Source of the DNA: Harmothoe impar
Lineage: Eukaryota > Annelida > Polychaeta > Phyllodocida > Polynoidae
Assembly (NCBI GenBank): GCA_947462335.1
Contig: OX381710.1
Span: 63,421,303-63,485,302, forward strand
Direction: 5' to 3'
DNA: 64,000 bases
Shown here: positions 1 through 11,480 of the stretch, one piece after another
Numbering within the stretch: the stretch's first letter is position 1
Layout of the letters: each line of letters begins with the position of its first letter
Made by a program: the position numbers and the translations under genes
Notes under the pieces: generated by a model
Databases searched by the model: none
Seen by the model: the letters and a program-made list of their open reading frames with translations, nothing else
What the model was told of the DNA's origin: nothing

Positions 1-462
1 ATGTTTCCTCTGTTATCTATAGCTATACACAATGGGGAAGGACATTCTAACTGAGTGATTGTCCTGTTGTTCTGGCCAAAACAAGCCAAGTGGCTAAGTG
101 ACGGATGCTCTATGGTTGAACTGTACCACAGCCTGGGGGTGTTACTCAAAAGTATTACAAAAAGTGAAATCAAAATGAGAGTGCAGAGTTTGATGCATTC
201 TGCACAAGTAGGGAGTAGCAGGTAAGTCTAGCAATCCCAATTATTCTTGTTTGTAAGATCAACATATAACAGAAGTGAATGTGCAGTGCACTGATACTAA
301 TGATCTATGAAGTAATGGTACCAACGTTTATACAGTGGCAGTTCCAGTAATGTTGAAACTTGAGATTATTTTCCCTGTATGGCTGTCTCCCCAGAATCAA
401 TGATAAATGGTTCTATCATGGTCGGCTGTGCATCTCTCATTGAAAACAGTGGAACAACGTTT
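1..462. other. Non-coding stretch, nothing recognised
   Basis: AT-leaning sequence with no long open frame on either strand. No repeat, splice-site pair or RNA gene is visible. Confidence 0.5.
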
Positions 463-582
463 ATGGTGTTGGTCAGAGGACCAACACCATGATGTGACGT
501 CATTAGAGCAAGTTGCTTGGCAACTTGGGTATGTTGCTGCGCAACATGGTGTTGTCATGGCGACGTCACAAACATGACGTCA
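463..582. repeat. Cluster of short perfect hairpins with two CRE-like sites
   Basis: Three small inverted repeats follow one another. One at 463-490 has 12-bp arms around AGAG, one at 510-526 reads AAGTTGC-TTG-GCAACTT, and one at 532-546 reads TGTTGCTGCGCAACA. Two TGACGTCA octamers (495-502 and 575-582) match the CRE/ATF consensus. This may be the remains of a palindromic mobile element or a regulatory segment; the sequence does not decide which. Confidence 0.5.
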
Positions 583-713
583 CAAACAAGATGGCGGACA
601 TGTAAACAATGACGATCTCCTTGTTGTAGGTATTGTTTTAACATATTTAAAGCAAGATCAAAGGTGGGTTAGATTTAAAATATGAAATTTGACAGTGAGA
701 CAATGATAGAACC

Positions 714-812
714 GTGTTTACAGATGTGGGTGTCGTGTTGGATCCCCCCACCAACCCACTCGGCCTCATGGGTTGGTGGGGGGACCAACACTCCACCCTC
801 ATCTGTAAACAC
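714..812. repeat. Long near-perfect hairpin (about 99 nt)
   Basis: GTGTTTACAGAT at 714-725 is mirrored by ATCTGTAAACAC at 801-812. The inner part pairs too: GATCCCCCCACCAACCCA is opposed by TGGGTTGGTGGGGGGACC around a short apex near 760-770. The arms are long enough to be a small foldback MITE or to form a stable RNA hairpin. No flanking duplication was recognised. Confidence 0.65.
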
Positions 813-2206
813 ATAGACATTGCTTATTGACCTCATCTCACCAACAAGAGTGAGCCAGTTCAACAAGTCGACATAGGAGTTCTTTGTGTCCACTCCTTTC
901 TGGTTCACAGCGACTTACACAACACCCCTCAGTCTTACAAAGTACACAAACTGGAGATTGGATAATCCATGGATGTATTATACATGATACACAGCCTTTA
1001 GAAACAGCCTAGTGCTGTGCTTTATAATGTAGAGAAATATAGGTAGAGAGATATCTATATAAGTGAGGATTCTATGCCCAAGGGTACCCAAGAGCCTTTG
1101 TTAGATCACATCTTTCTTACTAAATCAATGTTTATAATTTATAAAGATAGATTAGGTATATCAAATAGAACGTGATGAATGGAGTGAAGCTACTCATGGT
1201 TTATCTACTGTAACCATTATCGTTGGCATGCACTTCACATTGATCCCCAGGAACCAGCAACCATCTCCAGGGATAAGAAGGTGATACACAGGGTGCAATC
1301 TTCTACATTATACCGCAGAATTGAAGTATGTGTATGGCCTTTATGTAGTAGACATAGTACGATTGAGTCACTCTATAAGCCAAGGACAAGGTAACAGCCC
1401 AAGGTGTCAGCCGAGAAACCATTGTCCAGAGCTTATAACAGTTATGCAGCTACTCACACTTAATCATATCTGACTTATTCCCAGTGGTTGTAACCATATC
1501 TGACTTATACGCAGTGGTTGCTTTCTGATTGCTTTGTATGTGCTTTACAGACTGGCAGTTCTTTATTGTCCCAGCCATCCTGGTGTGCTGCTGCAGGCCT
1601 AACCTTTAGTCTCAATATTCCATCTTCAATCCAAATTAACCTCTCCGCCCTCCTCCCTTCCACTCCCTCCTACCTAACACCCCTCTGTCCATCCAAAGTT
1701 ACTTGCTCATTGCACATTCCAGGATTTAAGTTGATTTTCACGGCTTCCCTGTTGATTTGGCATTTGGTTTGAGCCTCATTGAAAGACAATGTACAGCACA
1801 GGGATGTGTCTTCAAAGGGGGTTTCTGTTCTTTTTCTGCATCTTTCCTGTGTATCTGCATTTGTACTGTCCCCTGACTTTTCTACCTCTGTACCTCTTCC
1901 CTTTAGTGCCAATCTTCCTGTCTCACCCCCCCCCCTCTACTGCCACGCTCCCTATTCCATTGCATACATGCTGTTCCCCCATGAAAGTACATTTCTATCA
2001 AAAGATTATTCTCATCACGGGGGCATTCCAGGCTGATAATGTCCTCCTGGCTAGGCCAGTGAACATCACCTCTGATTCTCTCCCCCTTGTCCATCAGTAA
2101 CCTCCCTCGATTTCCTACCTCCATGTATACCAGCCTCTCTGCCACACTGTCTCCCTCTTGTCTCATCATGTGTTATGTTTCTTTCTGCCTCTTCTTCCTC
2201 CCTTAC
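813..2206. other. Non-coding stretch; C/T-rich from about 1600 to 2200
   Basis: No gene is supported. Between about 1518 and 2169 several overlapping frames of 80-100 codons are open on both strands. This is what a pyrimidine-rich, stop-poor segment produces by chance. The translations are low in complexity and show no domain. Confidence 0.5.
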
Positions 2207-3071
2207 ACACTGTAAAGAAAATTTTGTAAAAAAAAAAGGTGAATCACCGGCAACTTGCGGGACATAACTTTCACCGTTTTTTTAACGGTGACGGTCACCG
2301 TGAATTTTACGTGGAATCACTGTTCATTTTACATAGAATCACCATTCATTTCACATTGAATCACCGTTCATTTTATGTAGAATTATTCAGAGTATTCAAA
2401 TATACAGAGATTCAGTGTTATTGCCAGTGCTATTACAGACTTTGGGAATATTTTATAAGCCTCACAGGGACTCTGATTATGGTGACTTTAGTTACTGTAG
2501 TATACATCTAAAAGCTTACGGATGAGCCATACTTTAACTTTGTCCTGATCCTATACATCACACTGGCAATCTGACTTGCATACCAGCCATGGCCTACACA
2601 AGAGGTTTTACTCTATAGGATTGATACAAGGCAGAGTTTCCAGAGGTGGGGATATATGCATATGTTATAATAAAATAGGTGTATAGATCCATACAGCTAC
2701 TGAATATTATCAAGTGATCATGGTATTTTGTCAACCCAATCACAAGATTGAATTGTTTAATTGTCAAACATATAGATTAATTGAAAATTACCATTATTTC
2801 AATATGTATACTCACATTCCCCAGAAAAATCTTCTTACAAACCAGGCCACCTATCTATGGCAGGATCCACTATATGTGGCTCCCTCTGGGATTTGACATT
2901 AGAAGATGAATTTACGTTGAATCATTGTAATCCAAATCAGGTTAGCATTTAACAAGGATCCACTGTGAAATGGTTGATATTTACGATGCTTCATTGTATT
3001 CCAAATAAGAGTGAATCAGCGTTAAATTTTACAGAGTGAATCTGTCAAAAATACATCCATTTTTTACAGTG
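2207..3071. mobile_element. Candidate DNA transposon remnant with CACTGTAAA termini
   Basis: The left end reads CACTGTAAAG followed by A-rich sequence, and the right end near 3060-3071 reads TTTTTTACAGTGCA, which is inverted. Inside, a 20-25 bp motif built on GAATCACCGTTCATTTTAC recurs at about 2310-2385, and related GAATCA motifs sit near the right end (2910-3040). Inverted termini and subterminal repeats suggest a non-autonomous element. No transposase is present. The exact ends and target duplication are not certain. Confidence 0.45.
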
Positions 3072-3689
3072 CACCATACCTGGCTGACTCCACCCTACCT
3101 TCATCGCTTCCCACTTTGTAACTACTGTAATATATCTTTCACGAACTCCAATTCTATACATTCACTGTGTCATACTGGGCTAAGTCCTGAATTCAGACGT
3201 AAAAGATAATGTTTAAGATGTATGAATACAATTTAAAAGCGTTATTCTATGAATAAATTATCTTTATAATGGGAGACATCTTCAACCCTATTAGCAACAT
3301 GAGGAACGCCCCCCAGGGGAGATCATGCCTGTTTCAGATTCACCTTTCCATATACTACATCCCCTACACTGCATCCTTTCGCTGTGCCCCATGGGATGTC
3401 TCCTGCGAATTGAGGCATGTCATGTATGACCTATATTCCTCCATGCCATGAGAATCTCCATATCCGCCCGCCGTCTTGGTGTGTCTGTTTGGTGACTTTG
3501 GAGATGGTGGATCAGGGGGACGGCATTCTGTGAGACGTGATGGGTGGATAAAGGATACAGCAGGAATAGAATTAATGTACGACCGTCTTCACAGAGACAC
3601 GGCGCACGAGCACAGAGTAATACAGAACGATATAGGCCTGCCTTATCATCTGGGACTCCTCTTTTCCGGTGGTAGTCTAAACAGTCCTT
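3072..3689. other. Non-coding stretch, nothing recognised
   Basis: Unique-looking sequence with only short open frames that lack splice context. No repeat related to the other families was found. Confidence 0.4.
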
Positions 3690-4060
3690 AGCAGTGACCT
3701 CATTAAAAATTCAAAATGGCTGACATTTATCTTTTCACACATAGTAAATTCAAATTCTCTGACCTTAGAAACATATATTTTGGACCTTCATTTGTATCTC
3801 TATGTTGATTAGAAGCAGAGATGTGTTATTTCATGCATTTTAACGACTTTTTGGTGGCCATTTTGAATTTTACGCTATTCTTTGAAACTTCAAAACTAAG
3901 AGACATGTTCTATTGGGTAGATCTGTTCATGCTGATGTTAATAGAGGCATCATATGTGTGAATATGATGATTTGTTCCATTTTTATAGCAGTTTTCCTGT
4001 TTGACCTGGTTTAGTGGCGGCCATGTTGGATTTGGGGCACTTCCCCAGGCGGAATCACCG
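3690..4060. repeat. Diverged copy of the AAAATGGCCGCC repeat family
   Basis: This segment runs in the same orientation as the repeat at 15285-15750. It shares the blocks CATTAAAAATTCAAAATGG, TTTGGACCTTCATTTGTATC and TCTCTATGTTGATTAGAAGC. It also contains GGTGGCCATTTTGAATTTTA. It is clearly more diverged than the two copies at 11690-12190 and 15285-15750 are from each other, so it is an older copy. Confidence 0.6.
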
Positions 4061-4174
4061 GAAACAATTTTTTTCTGGAAAGTACATATATCAAAGAGGT
4101 GAAAACCACTGAGAAACATTTTCTTGCAATTTTGTTGAGACTAGGCTATATATTACCTTTCGTTTACTGGACTA

Positions 4175-4420
4175 TGGGGCAGGAGGGAGGGACAGATGGG
4201 AGGAGGAGGGGACTAGAGAGAGGGAGGTGGGAGACGGTAGGGGAGCAGGGGAGAGGAGAGGGGGAAAGGGCGAGGAGGGTGGAAGGGGGAGCGAGGGAGA
4301 AAACTTTGAAGGGAGGATAAGTGTTATGGGAATAAAATACTGGAGAGAAGGGAGGAAGGGAGGAGAGAGCTTGAAGGGAAAAGAAATAGAAAGGGAGAGG
4401 AAGAAGAGATAGGCCAGCGA
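4175..4420 (+). repeat. Polypurine (G/A) tract
   Basis: About 240 bp is almost all G and A on the plus strand, dominated by GGGAGG and GAGGA units. The short open frames here are a consequence of composition. Tracts like this can form triplex or G-rich structures; I see nothing else in it. Confidence 0.8.
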
Positions 4421-6260
4421 GGCACTGAGGGTGAGTGAGTGACCTTATTTATGTTTGTGGGGTTGGGGATGGGAGTGGGGGGAGGGGTCTGCCAAGGGAC
4501 CATGAGGGTAGATTAGGGATATATGCTCCATGGCTGTCTGACACATGACACATACATTGTGAAATGCATTTGTCAGGGTTGACCCTTATCCTCAGAGCTC
4601 TAGATGATATCTATACTGAGGTCCAAGCTGTTATTCATTCCGGAGTGCATGGTTAGAGCCTCTGGGAATAAGGTCTCTCAATATGTTGCTGACTGCAGTT
4701 TAAAAAGATCAGACCTGTAAAGTCGCCATACACAGTTGTCCTATTGGGGACCCTGGGGTCTTCTAAGTGATGGGCACGAAATAAAGAAAAAAAAGGTAAA
4801 GTCTTGCTGACATGCAACACAATATGAATGGCAAGGTGTATCAATGATTATGATCAACATAGGCATTAATTAGATCCTTTCTTTTCCCACTGCTGTACTT
4901 CAAAATATGACCAGACACAGGCAAATGATGAGTCAGGATATGAATTGCATATATGCCTATATAGTGGATCCTTTACTATAGGCATGCATTTCTTTATGTA
5001 GAATGCAATAATCTTCCTGAAAGTATTCCATTTTTGATGCTAACATTCTATATTTGGAATGCAAAAAGAACATATTTTATGCCGAGATGGATGCCCCTGG
5101 TGAGACTCGCGAGGCATATATATATATGATATTTTTCATGCCAAAGTGGGCGCAGTGTTATATAATTATACAAATATGGATAAATTTATAAATTTTAACC
5201 AAAGCCCCTTAATTCTTTTCATCTGAAGTCTTCACAAATATCTCCTCTATATGCCTACAAAACATCAGTAGGAGGGGAGCTACTGATTATTGATCATGGG
5301 GAACCATACTGTTCCCCCATTCATTCCCATAGTTAAGGCATTTTTTTGTTTGGATGGCCATACTATAAAAGTTAGCACCGTGGCATTTGGATTATTTTTG
5401 CATTTTCTGTTTGGTAATATATTAAGGTAATATAATCCAGAGTTATAAAAACAATCAGTAGGACATCAGAACCTTCTAGTCACTATCATTTGACAATAGG
5501 GGGCTGTCCAATTCTGGCGGCAAGGGCGTAAACAATTTTCCGCCCCACCCTTGAGAAGTTAACATTTTTCGGACACCCCCTAAAGTGAAGCACAGGCAGG
5601 GTGTAATTTTGTCCCCCGATATCTACCAACCCCCTTGTTGATGAAAATGACTACTCCCTATATATACGTTATGATTTACTTTTGCATATGTGCCATAATT
5701 GTACATTTAAGGAAATCCCGACCGGTGTATATTTATATAATACTGGTATAAGGCAGGTAGGGGTTTAAGACGCCTCATCGACAGACGCACTAAATCAGAT
5801 AGTGCCCGGTCGGGCGTCCCGGCCAGTCGGACGTTGATTCATGGATGACCGGATCGAGATACCAGCCTCATAATGGTCGCTGAATAACCAATGGGTCCCA
5901 CGTATGGCACTCACCCAGCCCCCTGCCCCTGCCCCAGGCTGCCCCCTCCCACCCCCTCTCCTAAACTCTTCCCTGTCCCTCTAATACTCTCTAATACTCT
6001 GTAAACGACTGGAAGCATGCTATGTAGTCCGTGGTGGTAATTTAAGAACCTTAGTCTTTCATGCATTTTTACTAAAACAAAAGAAGTAGTTTCACCAAAG
6101 ATTGCTCAATTTACACAATATTTGAAACAAATAAAACAAATGGCTTGGGGTTCTCAGCCTAAGGAAAGTATTCATGCCCTTAAGGTAAGGCTCTTCTTTT
6201 AGTATAGGTTGAATCATGAAATTTAAAAAATATTTTTATCATGATATGCTTATAGTGGCA
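4421..6260. other. Non-coding stretch, nothing recognised
   Basis: AT-rich sequence with many stops in all frames. A short (TA)n run occurs near 5118-5130. There is no inverted-repeat element, exon or RNA gene that I can support. Confidence 0.5.
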
Positions 6261-6261
6261 C

Positions 6262-6596
6262 TGTGTCACTGCCTGCTCATCTGTATTGACCTGTGTGCTG
6301 ACCTGCCTGTAAATGTTTGCCTGTCTGTCTGTTTGCTAATTGTCTGCTTGCCCATCTACACACCTATATGCCTGACTGTCTGCTGCCTGCCTGCCTCAAT
6401 GCCTGCCTACCTGCCTACCTACCTATCTCCCTGCCTGCCTGTCTGCCTGCCTGCCTGCCTGCCTACCTAACTCCCAGCCTACCTGCTTGCCTGTATCCCT
6501 CCCTCCCAGTCTCCTTGCCTTCGTCTCCCTGCCTGCTTGCGTGCTTGCGTGCTTGCTTGCTCGCCTGCTTGCCTGCTTGCCTGCTTACCTCGATAT
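6262..6596 (+). repeat. (CCTG)n-type tetranucleotide microsatellite, imperfect
   Basis: Degenerate CCTG/CTGC/CTTG repeats run with little interruption, densest from about 6380 to 6590. Because four is not a multiple of three, the unit cycles through Leu-Pro-Ala-Cys in every frame and leaves long spurious open frames on both strands. Confidence 0.9.
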
Positions 6597-7585
6597 ATGA
6601 TTTCTCCGCCTCCCCAAACCCCGATCCCAGATTCCCTGAGCGCGCTGTGGCACAGACAGATGGGCTGCGGGGCGGTCCGGAAGCGTCGGACATTGCAGGA
6701 CCGGACCTATCTGCGCGGACACTGATGGGCGCGGGGCGCGACCAATTGACCTTCAGGATCATTGGTCATTCACCAGGCTCCATCACGGCTCTACGGCCGC
6801 CGCAGTGCTGCAAGGTGTGTGGGGGAGGGGGAGGCTGAGGGGAGGTACAGACGGGAGGGGGATGGAGGAAAAATAAGAAAGATGAAGGAGAATCGGAGGC
6901 ATTCTGAGAGAAACAGAGGGAGAGAACGTAAAAGGTAGATATGGCGGGAGCAAATAAGAGTAGTGGAGAAGAAGGGGTTGGGGTAAGTTATAGCCGAGGT
7001 GTGGGAGCCGGGGATGGATGGTAGGGAGGGTGGGCTGAGGGCGGGGGTTAGTAGGTGACGCCATGGCAGGGCTGGTATGTATACTATGTATAGTATATGG
7101 CTTGTGGGTCATTGGTAATTCGGATCAGGCTGTTTAATTCCTGGATTCTCAATATGTATGAGTCTACAGGAGGAGGTGGGTTACAAGTAGCAGCGACCCG
7201 TGCACACAAGATATATTATGTGTGATAGGTTTGCACCTCATGATGATGGGGGAAATAGTGTAATGATTAGAGCATGATCAGAATTTAAAATTTCCAGATA
7301 GGGGAATAGTTGTGTTAGGTAGTCAGACACTACGATGTTGTTGGTACCATTACCATCAATAATTTCTATGTGCCATCTTTTAACTGAAATAGCATACATT
7401 TAATTATTTTGACTGAATGGAATCTGATCCGCTACCGTTCACGATCATTGAACAATGATCTCAAATTCAAACTATCCTCACATGTGCGTGTAAGAAGCTA
7501 GGCTACCTTTAACGTCTCTATGCAGAGAACACAATGAGTGAACGATAGTGATAGCTCACCTAAGTGTCAGATGCTAAATGTGTTG
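6597..7585. other. Non-coding stretch; GC-rich block then purine-rich block
   Basis: 6600-6830 is GC-rich with several CpGs, and 6830-7050 is G/A-rich. No exon with convincing splice sites or recognisable protein was found. The remainder up to 7585 is AT-rich and unremarkable. Confidence 0.4.
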
Positions 7586-7589
7586 ATCG

Positions 7590-8240
7590 TGAATAAGGGA
7601 AACGGGGGTATCAAAAAATATCTGAACCGCTAAAGCCTTAATCTTGACAAAGTGCCTTTCCTGTATAAAAGCTTAAACGAGCCACTATGATACATTGTAT
7701 AAAGAGAGCACTATACAAATCCAGGTGTATATGTCATGTTCTTCATTTGAAAATCACACATTCATCAAACCGGAAGCCTGGTGGCGCCTCCTTGTGGCAA
7801 ACATAGGGATTGATGGGATCCCTCAGTAGGAGGCGAGTCAAGGTCATACAGGTCCATGTTGAGGTCAATTTCCAGGCATGCTGGGGTCACATCCGGTCAG
7901 GATCCTGAGTCTGGGGTCAAGTGTCTCCAGTGTCTGCAGTCCATGTTTTAGGTGGCTCCTCTAGAGTGGGTGGTTGTATTGTACTTAGGGAGGCAGCTCA
8001 AGACAGGAGGCAATAAATCAGCCTAAACCAGTAAGGAAGACTTCCCCTCATGTGGGCATACACTATGACTGTATAAGGGGTGGCAGCCTGAGCCAGGAAT
8101 GAAGATACCTTCAAATAACAGGTCAGGTCCCACCTAGGGGTATATAGAGACAACAGGAGGTTTACAGCTATCGGTATAACACTTCTTTGATTGCCTATAC
8201 CCATCTCATACATCAGGGTCGATTAAGGTTAATTTATTAG
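7590..8240 (+). repeat. Module A, copy 1 of the A-B-C repeat array
   Basis: This segment is shared with 18365-18817 plus 20898-21140, and with 21290-21530. Landmarks are the phrase AAATCACACATTCATCAAA, the block GGGATTGATGGGATC...GAGTCAAGGTCA, the block CAAGTGTCTCCAGTGTCTGC, and GGAGGCAGCTCAAGACAGGA followed by CAATAAATCAGCCTAAAC. It is non-coding. Here the junction GTATTGTACTTAGGGAGGCAGC is uninterrupted, which gives the empty-site state for the insertion found in copy 2. Confidence 0.75.
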
Positions 8241-8539
8241 ATTGTGCCCAACGTCTTCAATCCTGAGTAATATAATATACTTATTATTCACTCTTAAAAT
8301 AAAAGTACAAAATAGTCAAGAAAGGACCACATTAAGTAATTCCTCACAAACAATAGCTCTACTAATACTGGTAGTATAGCCAACCAGCCTCACTTTCTAG
8401 ATTTAATAGTTATACTTAGTACATTTCCCCATTGGTTTATGGTTCCATGCATCCTTCTTCACATATCTATACTTTATATGAGTTATAACGTAAATGTTGC
8501 AGGCATTAGCTATAAATCATGCTATTTGGTGACCCCCAG

Positions 8540-9620
8540 ATAAAGGTACATCTATATGAATTGTTGGTTGCTCTGAAATATGAGGCCAAATTTAAAAAAA
8601 GGTGTGTTTCAGGTTACCCGACCCTACCTAGCAAAACAGGGCCGACCCTAGAAATCTTTATCCAACTTTGAAAAAAGAAATCTATATTTTAGGTCATTTT
8701 GGGGTTATTAAAGGGTCAATCTGATAGTTCATGAGTCGAGGTGGTCATGGGCAAGTAGGCATTGAAGTTTGTGAGTCAATTTTTGGGTACTTTTCAGTCC
8801 AAAGTAAAAAAAAAACATAATCTTTTTTAAAAAATCCGACCTACCTACCCTAGATTTTCAGACCATGTAACCTGAAACACAGCTTTTATTTCTTTTGGCC
8901 GGAGCAAACATATTGTATATTACAGTACCAGCTTAGCAATATTTTAATACAGAGAAGCGCTTTGTTGCACCAACTAAATCTGAGAACTGTGAGCAATTAG
9001 ATCCTTTGTCTCACGGGTAGGAACTTTAGTTAGAATGAATAATCACATGGATTTCTTAAACACTTAAAACACACTATGTAGGAATAATAAATCTTCTAAA
9101 AGCAGCTAAATTGTCTGCTCCCTTCAGGGAATCTGACCGTCTTGCTGGAGAACAAAGGTTTCAGGTTGGTCTGATCTTGGTGCTGCTTTGTGTGAGGCAA
9201 TCCCAACTGGCTTTGGTAATTAGATGTAATACAAATGGGCATAGAAGAATGAATGCTTAAGGGTTAGGAAAAATACTGCATCCAACTTAGAAATATTGCC
9301 TTCAAGTCTTATGAGATAAATGCGATATATCATACAAGTACATATATGGAGCGGCTTGAGAGGCTTTCTTTGCAATTTCAGTCTGTAAGACAAACCTGCA
9401 GTACAAAGGCATAATATGTCATGGCTATTAGAGGGTATGTTTGTTTTTGAATCAAGAGGTAAAAAACTGTACCGTTGATATAGTATATGTTGCATGATGA
9501 GAAACTCTTGTAAATTAACCTAATTTAAAAGAAAGAATTCATACATCAGAGATCACATGGTGTCATGTTGCCAATATGACAGCTGATAGAAGTCATTAAA
9601 ATGAGAACTGAAACAGATAT
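8540..9620 (+). repeat. Module B, copy 1 of the A-B-C repeat array
   Basis: This matches 15755-16380 plus 17096-17470, and 21530-21960. Shared landmarks are AATCTGAGAACTGTGAGCAA, GGTAGGAACTTTAGTTAGAA, AGGGAATCTGACCGTCTT, ATCTTGGTGCTGC and, farther on, GTTGCCAATATGACAGCTGA. It is non-coding and is interrupted by the MITE at 8585-8901. Confidence 0.75.
8585..8901. mobile_element. MITE with about 37-bp inverted termini inside module B
   Basis: The left end is GGCCAAATTT, an A-run, then GTGTTTCAGGTTAC. The right end, read on the other strand, is GGCCAAAAGAAATAAAAGC then TGTTTCAGGTTAC. The sister module near 15800 reads GAAATATGAGCGCACATATTG without the element, so the insertion is datable within this window. 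The interior (8640-8860) has no open frame, which fits a non-autonomous element. Confidence 0.7.
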
Positions 9621-9727
9621 AAAATATATGTATACATTGACGTAGCTGATTAGTCTACACAGGCTGCCATCACATCCTGCAATCGTATAGATCTGCCGTA
9701 GAGCACACTGAAAATCTATAAGTTTAT

Positions 9728-10433
9728 GAGGTTAGTGAGTAGTGGCTATCCCAGGTTCGTTGAAGGGGTATTCATCATTCATTGGTCAAAAAATAATGAG
9801 CTTATATATTCAAAAATGACTAAGGCAATGCAATTGCCTAACTTTGATAGCCACAAAAAAGGAAAGACTAAAGGCAGTTTTCCACTCACGTCGGTTGGCT
9901 GTAATTCTGTCATCCGATAAAAGTCTGTATTAAACTTACGGCAGAATCTCGTCCGACAGAAAAAATCACGGCCGATTCCGTCAGTGGAATACTCCCTAAA
10001 GGCAGTATTCCACTGACGGAATCGGCCGTAATTCCGTTGGTCGGACGAGATTTGCCCATAAGTTTAACATTACAGACTTTTATCGGATGACAACATTTAG
10101 GCCGACCGACGTTGGTGGAATACACGCTTTAATGTGTGTTAGTCAGTTTGGCAGAATTAACTAACATAGACTGGTCGTATAGGGAGCCAGAAAATGACTG
10201 AGAGGCCCGTGGTCATATCTTGGCTCCTTATAGGCTACGCCCAAACCATGTTAGCCAATGCTGTCTGGTTAGTCAAAATGGCTAACACACCCTAATCTTT
10301 TCATTTTAAGGCATTTTAGGGATAGTCATTTTGACTAATAAGGCATTAGTTTAGCTTTAGTCATTTTTGAAGTTCGTCATTTTGTCTAATGTGCCTTTGA
10401 CGAACCTGGGATATCCGCTACTGACTAACCTCT
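9728..10433. mobile_element. Composite element with about 38-bp inverted termini
   Basis: The left end, GAGGTTAGTGAGTAGTGGCT then ATCCCAGGTTCGT, is mirrored at 10396-10433 as ACGAACCTGGGATATCCGC then TACTGACTAACCTC. Subterminal sequence is rich in repeated GTCATTTTGACTAA-type motifs in both orientations. The middle is occupied by a second, palindromic element at 9868-10134. No transposase is encoded. The whole block sits between modules B and C of repeat copy 1. Confidence 0.7.
9868..10134. repeat. Long palindrome nested in the 9728-10433 element
   Basis: The two arms of about 120-130 bp meet near 9993. The left arm ends GATTCCGTCAGTGGAATACT and the right arm begins AGTATTCCACTGACGGAATC. The outer parts also pair, with CATCCGATAAAAGTCTGTA opposite ACAGACTTTTATCGGATG. 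Arm identity is high, so the DNA or its transcript could form a long hairpin. Ends of the form AAAGGCAGT(A/T)TTCCAC suggest an independent foldback MITE inserted into the outer element. Confidence 0.8.
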
Positions 10434-10439
10434 GAAACA

Positions 10440-10760
10440 TATGGATTATCTGTGCAGTCTGTAACTGCAAGTCTGCAAAAGTCAGTAAAAATACAAGCTT
10501 AGTTCTGTTCTCTGCCGCTGCTACTGCCACTATGGCGCTGCAGTCAGTGTATTATACCCATATACTGTTAGAGCAGTGGCAATATATTGGTTTTTATCTC
10601 CTTGTGTTGTCATGGTGAGGTTTTTAAGTTTTGTCCCTGTCATTGGGAAAAGGAAGCTGTAAACCTCTTAGCATAAAACATTGTAGGTTATCACCTATAT
10701 CCTTCCCACATCCAGCTATATATATACACGTGTACAAGTAAATATGTGTATTGAAGGGAA
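10440..10760 (+). repeat. Module C, copy 1 of the A-B-C repeat array
   Basis: This matches 17640-18020 and 22040-22240. Landmarks are AGCAGTGGCAATATATTGG, GTTGTCATGGTGAGGTTTTT, TCCCTGTCATTGGG, the GCATAAAACATTGT block and CCCACATCCAGCTATATATA. It is non-coding. Confidence 0.7.
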
Positions 10761-10930
10761 GTCATAATAACGGCTTTAACCTTCGTGTTACTTGGAACTA
10801 AGTAATTAACACTCATAACATACCCCTACTTGTACCTTGGCATTTTCAATCAGCCTCGCTCTCTAGATCTGCAGTTATGATAAGTATGTTTCCGCTTTGG
10901 TTCAGGATTCAACACGGTTGGATACATTTA

Positions 10931-11480
10931 GGTTATGGCTATGTCTCACCAGATCGATCCAAGTCGGACATCTATGACCGGCAGTTGTCTATGACTGGGT
11001 GACGTCTGTAACCAGCCCCTGATACACGGATGGGTACCAATATTAAAAAAAAATAAATGCATCACAAGTTTCAATTTCTAAAGGCTGGTGAAATAAATTT
11101 GTAAAATGTATACGTCCATATACCATATATAAGTCGTTTTTCACTTATATTCAGTTCTCTGAAGTCTATGACTGGGTAATGTCTATGACCTGGTGACGTC
11201 TATGACCCAGTGATGCCTATGACGGCCCCTTGTAGGCCCCTAGTATGAACATGCATAACAAATATTAAAAAATAAATGCTTTAAAAATTAAGGTCTCTTA
11301 ATTTCCATAGGCCTAACCTGGTGAAATAAATCTATTAGATTTCTATGTACATCTGCTTTAAATAAGCCCATATACAATTCTGCCAGTCATAGACAACTGT
11401 CGGTCATAGACAACTGCCGGTCATAGACAACCGCCAGTCATAAACTTTCAACTTGGATCATTTTGGTGAGACACAGCCTT
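10931..11480. mobile_element. Foldback element with GTCTATGAC subterminal repeats
   Basis: The left terminus (about 10934-11000) contains TGTCTCACC, GATCCAAGT and repeated GGCAGTTGTCTATGAC. The right terminus (11380-11478) carries the same motifs inverted: GTCATAGACAACTG three times, then ACTTGGATCATTTTGGTGAG. Inside, a block of about 190 bp that starts with tandem GTCTATGACYGGGTGAC motifs and contains an AATATTAAAAAA-TAAATGC run occurs twice (10970-11130 and 11165-11345). No coding capacity is present. Confidence 0.7.

Noticed and set aside
1518..2169. Overlapping frames on both strands
   Set aside because: Pyrimidine-rich composition explains them, and no consistent exon was found.
6216..6838. 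Leu/Pro/Cys-rich 173-codon plus-strand frame and its minus-strand partner
   Set aside because: Most of it is CCTG microsatellite. The non-repeat remainder shows no domain or splice context.
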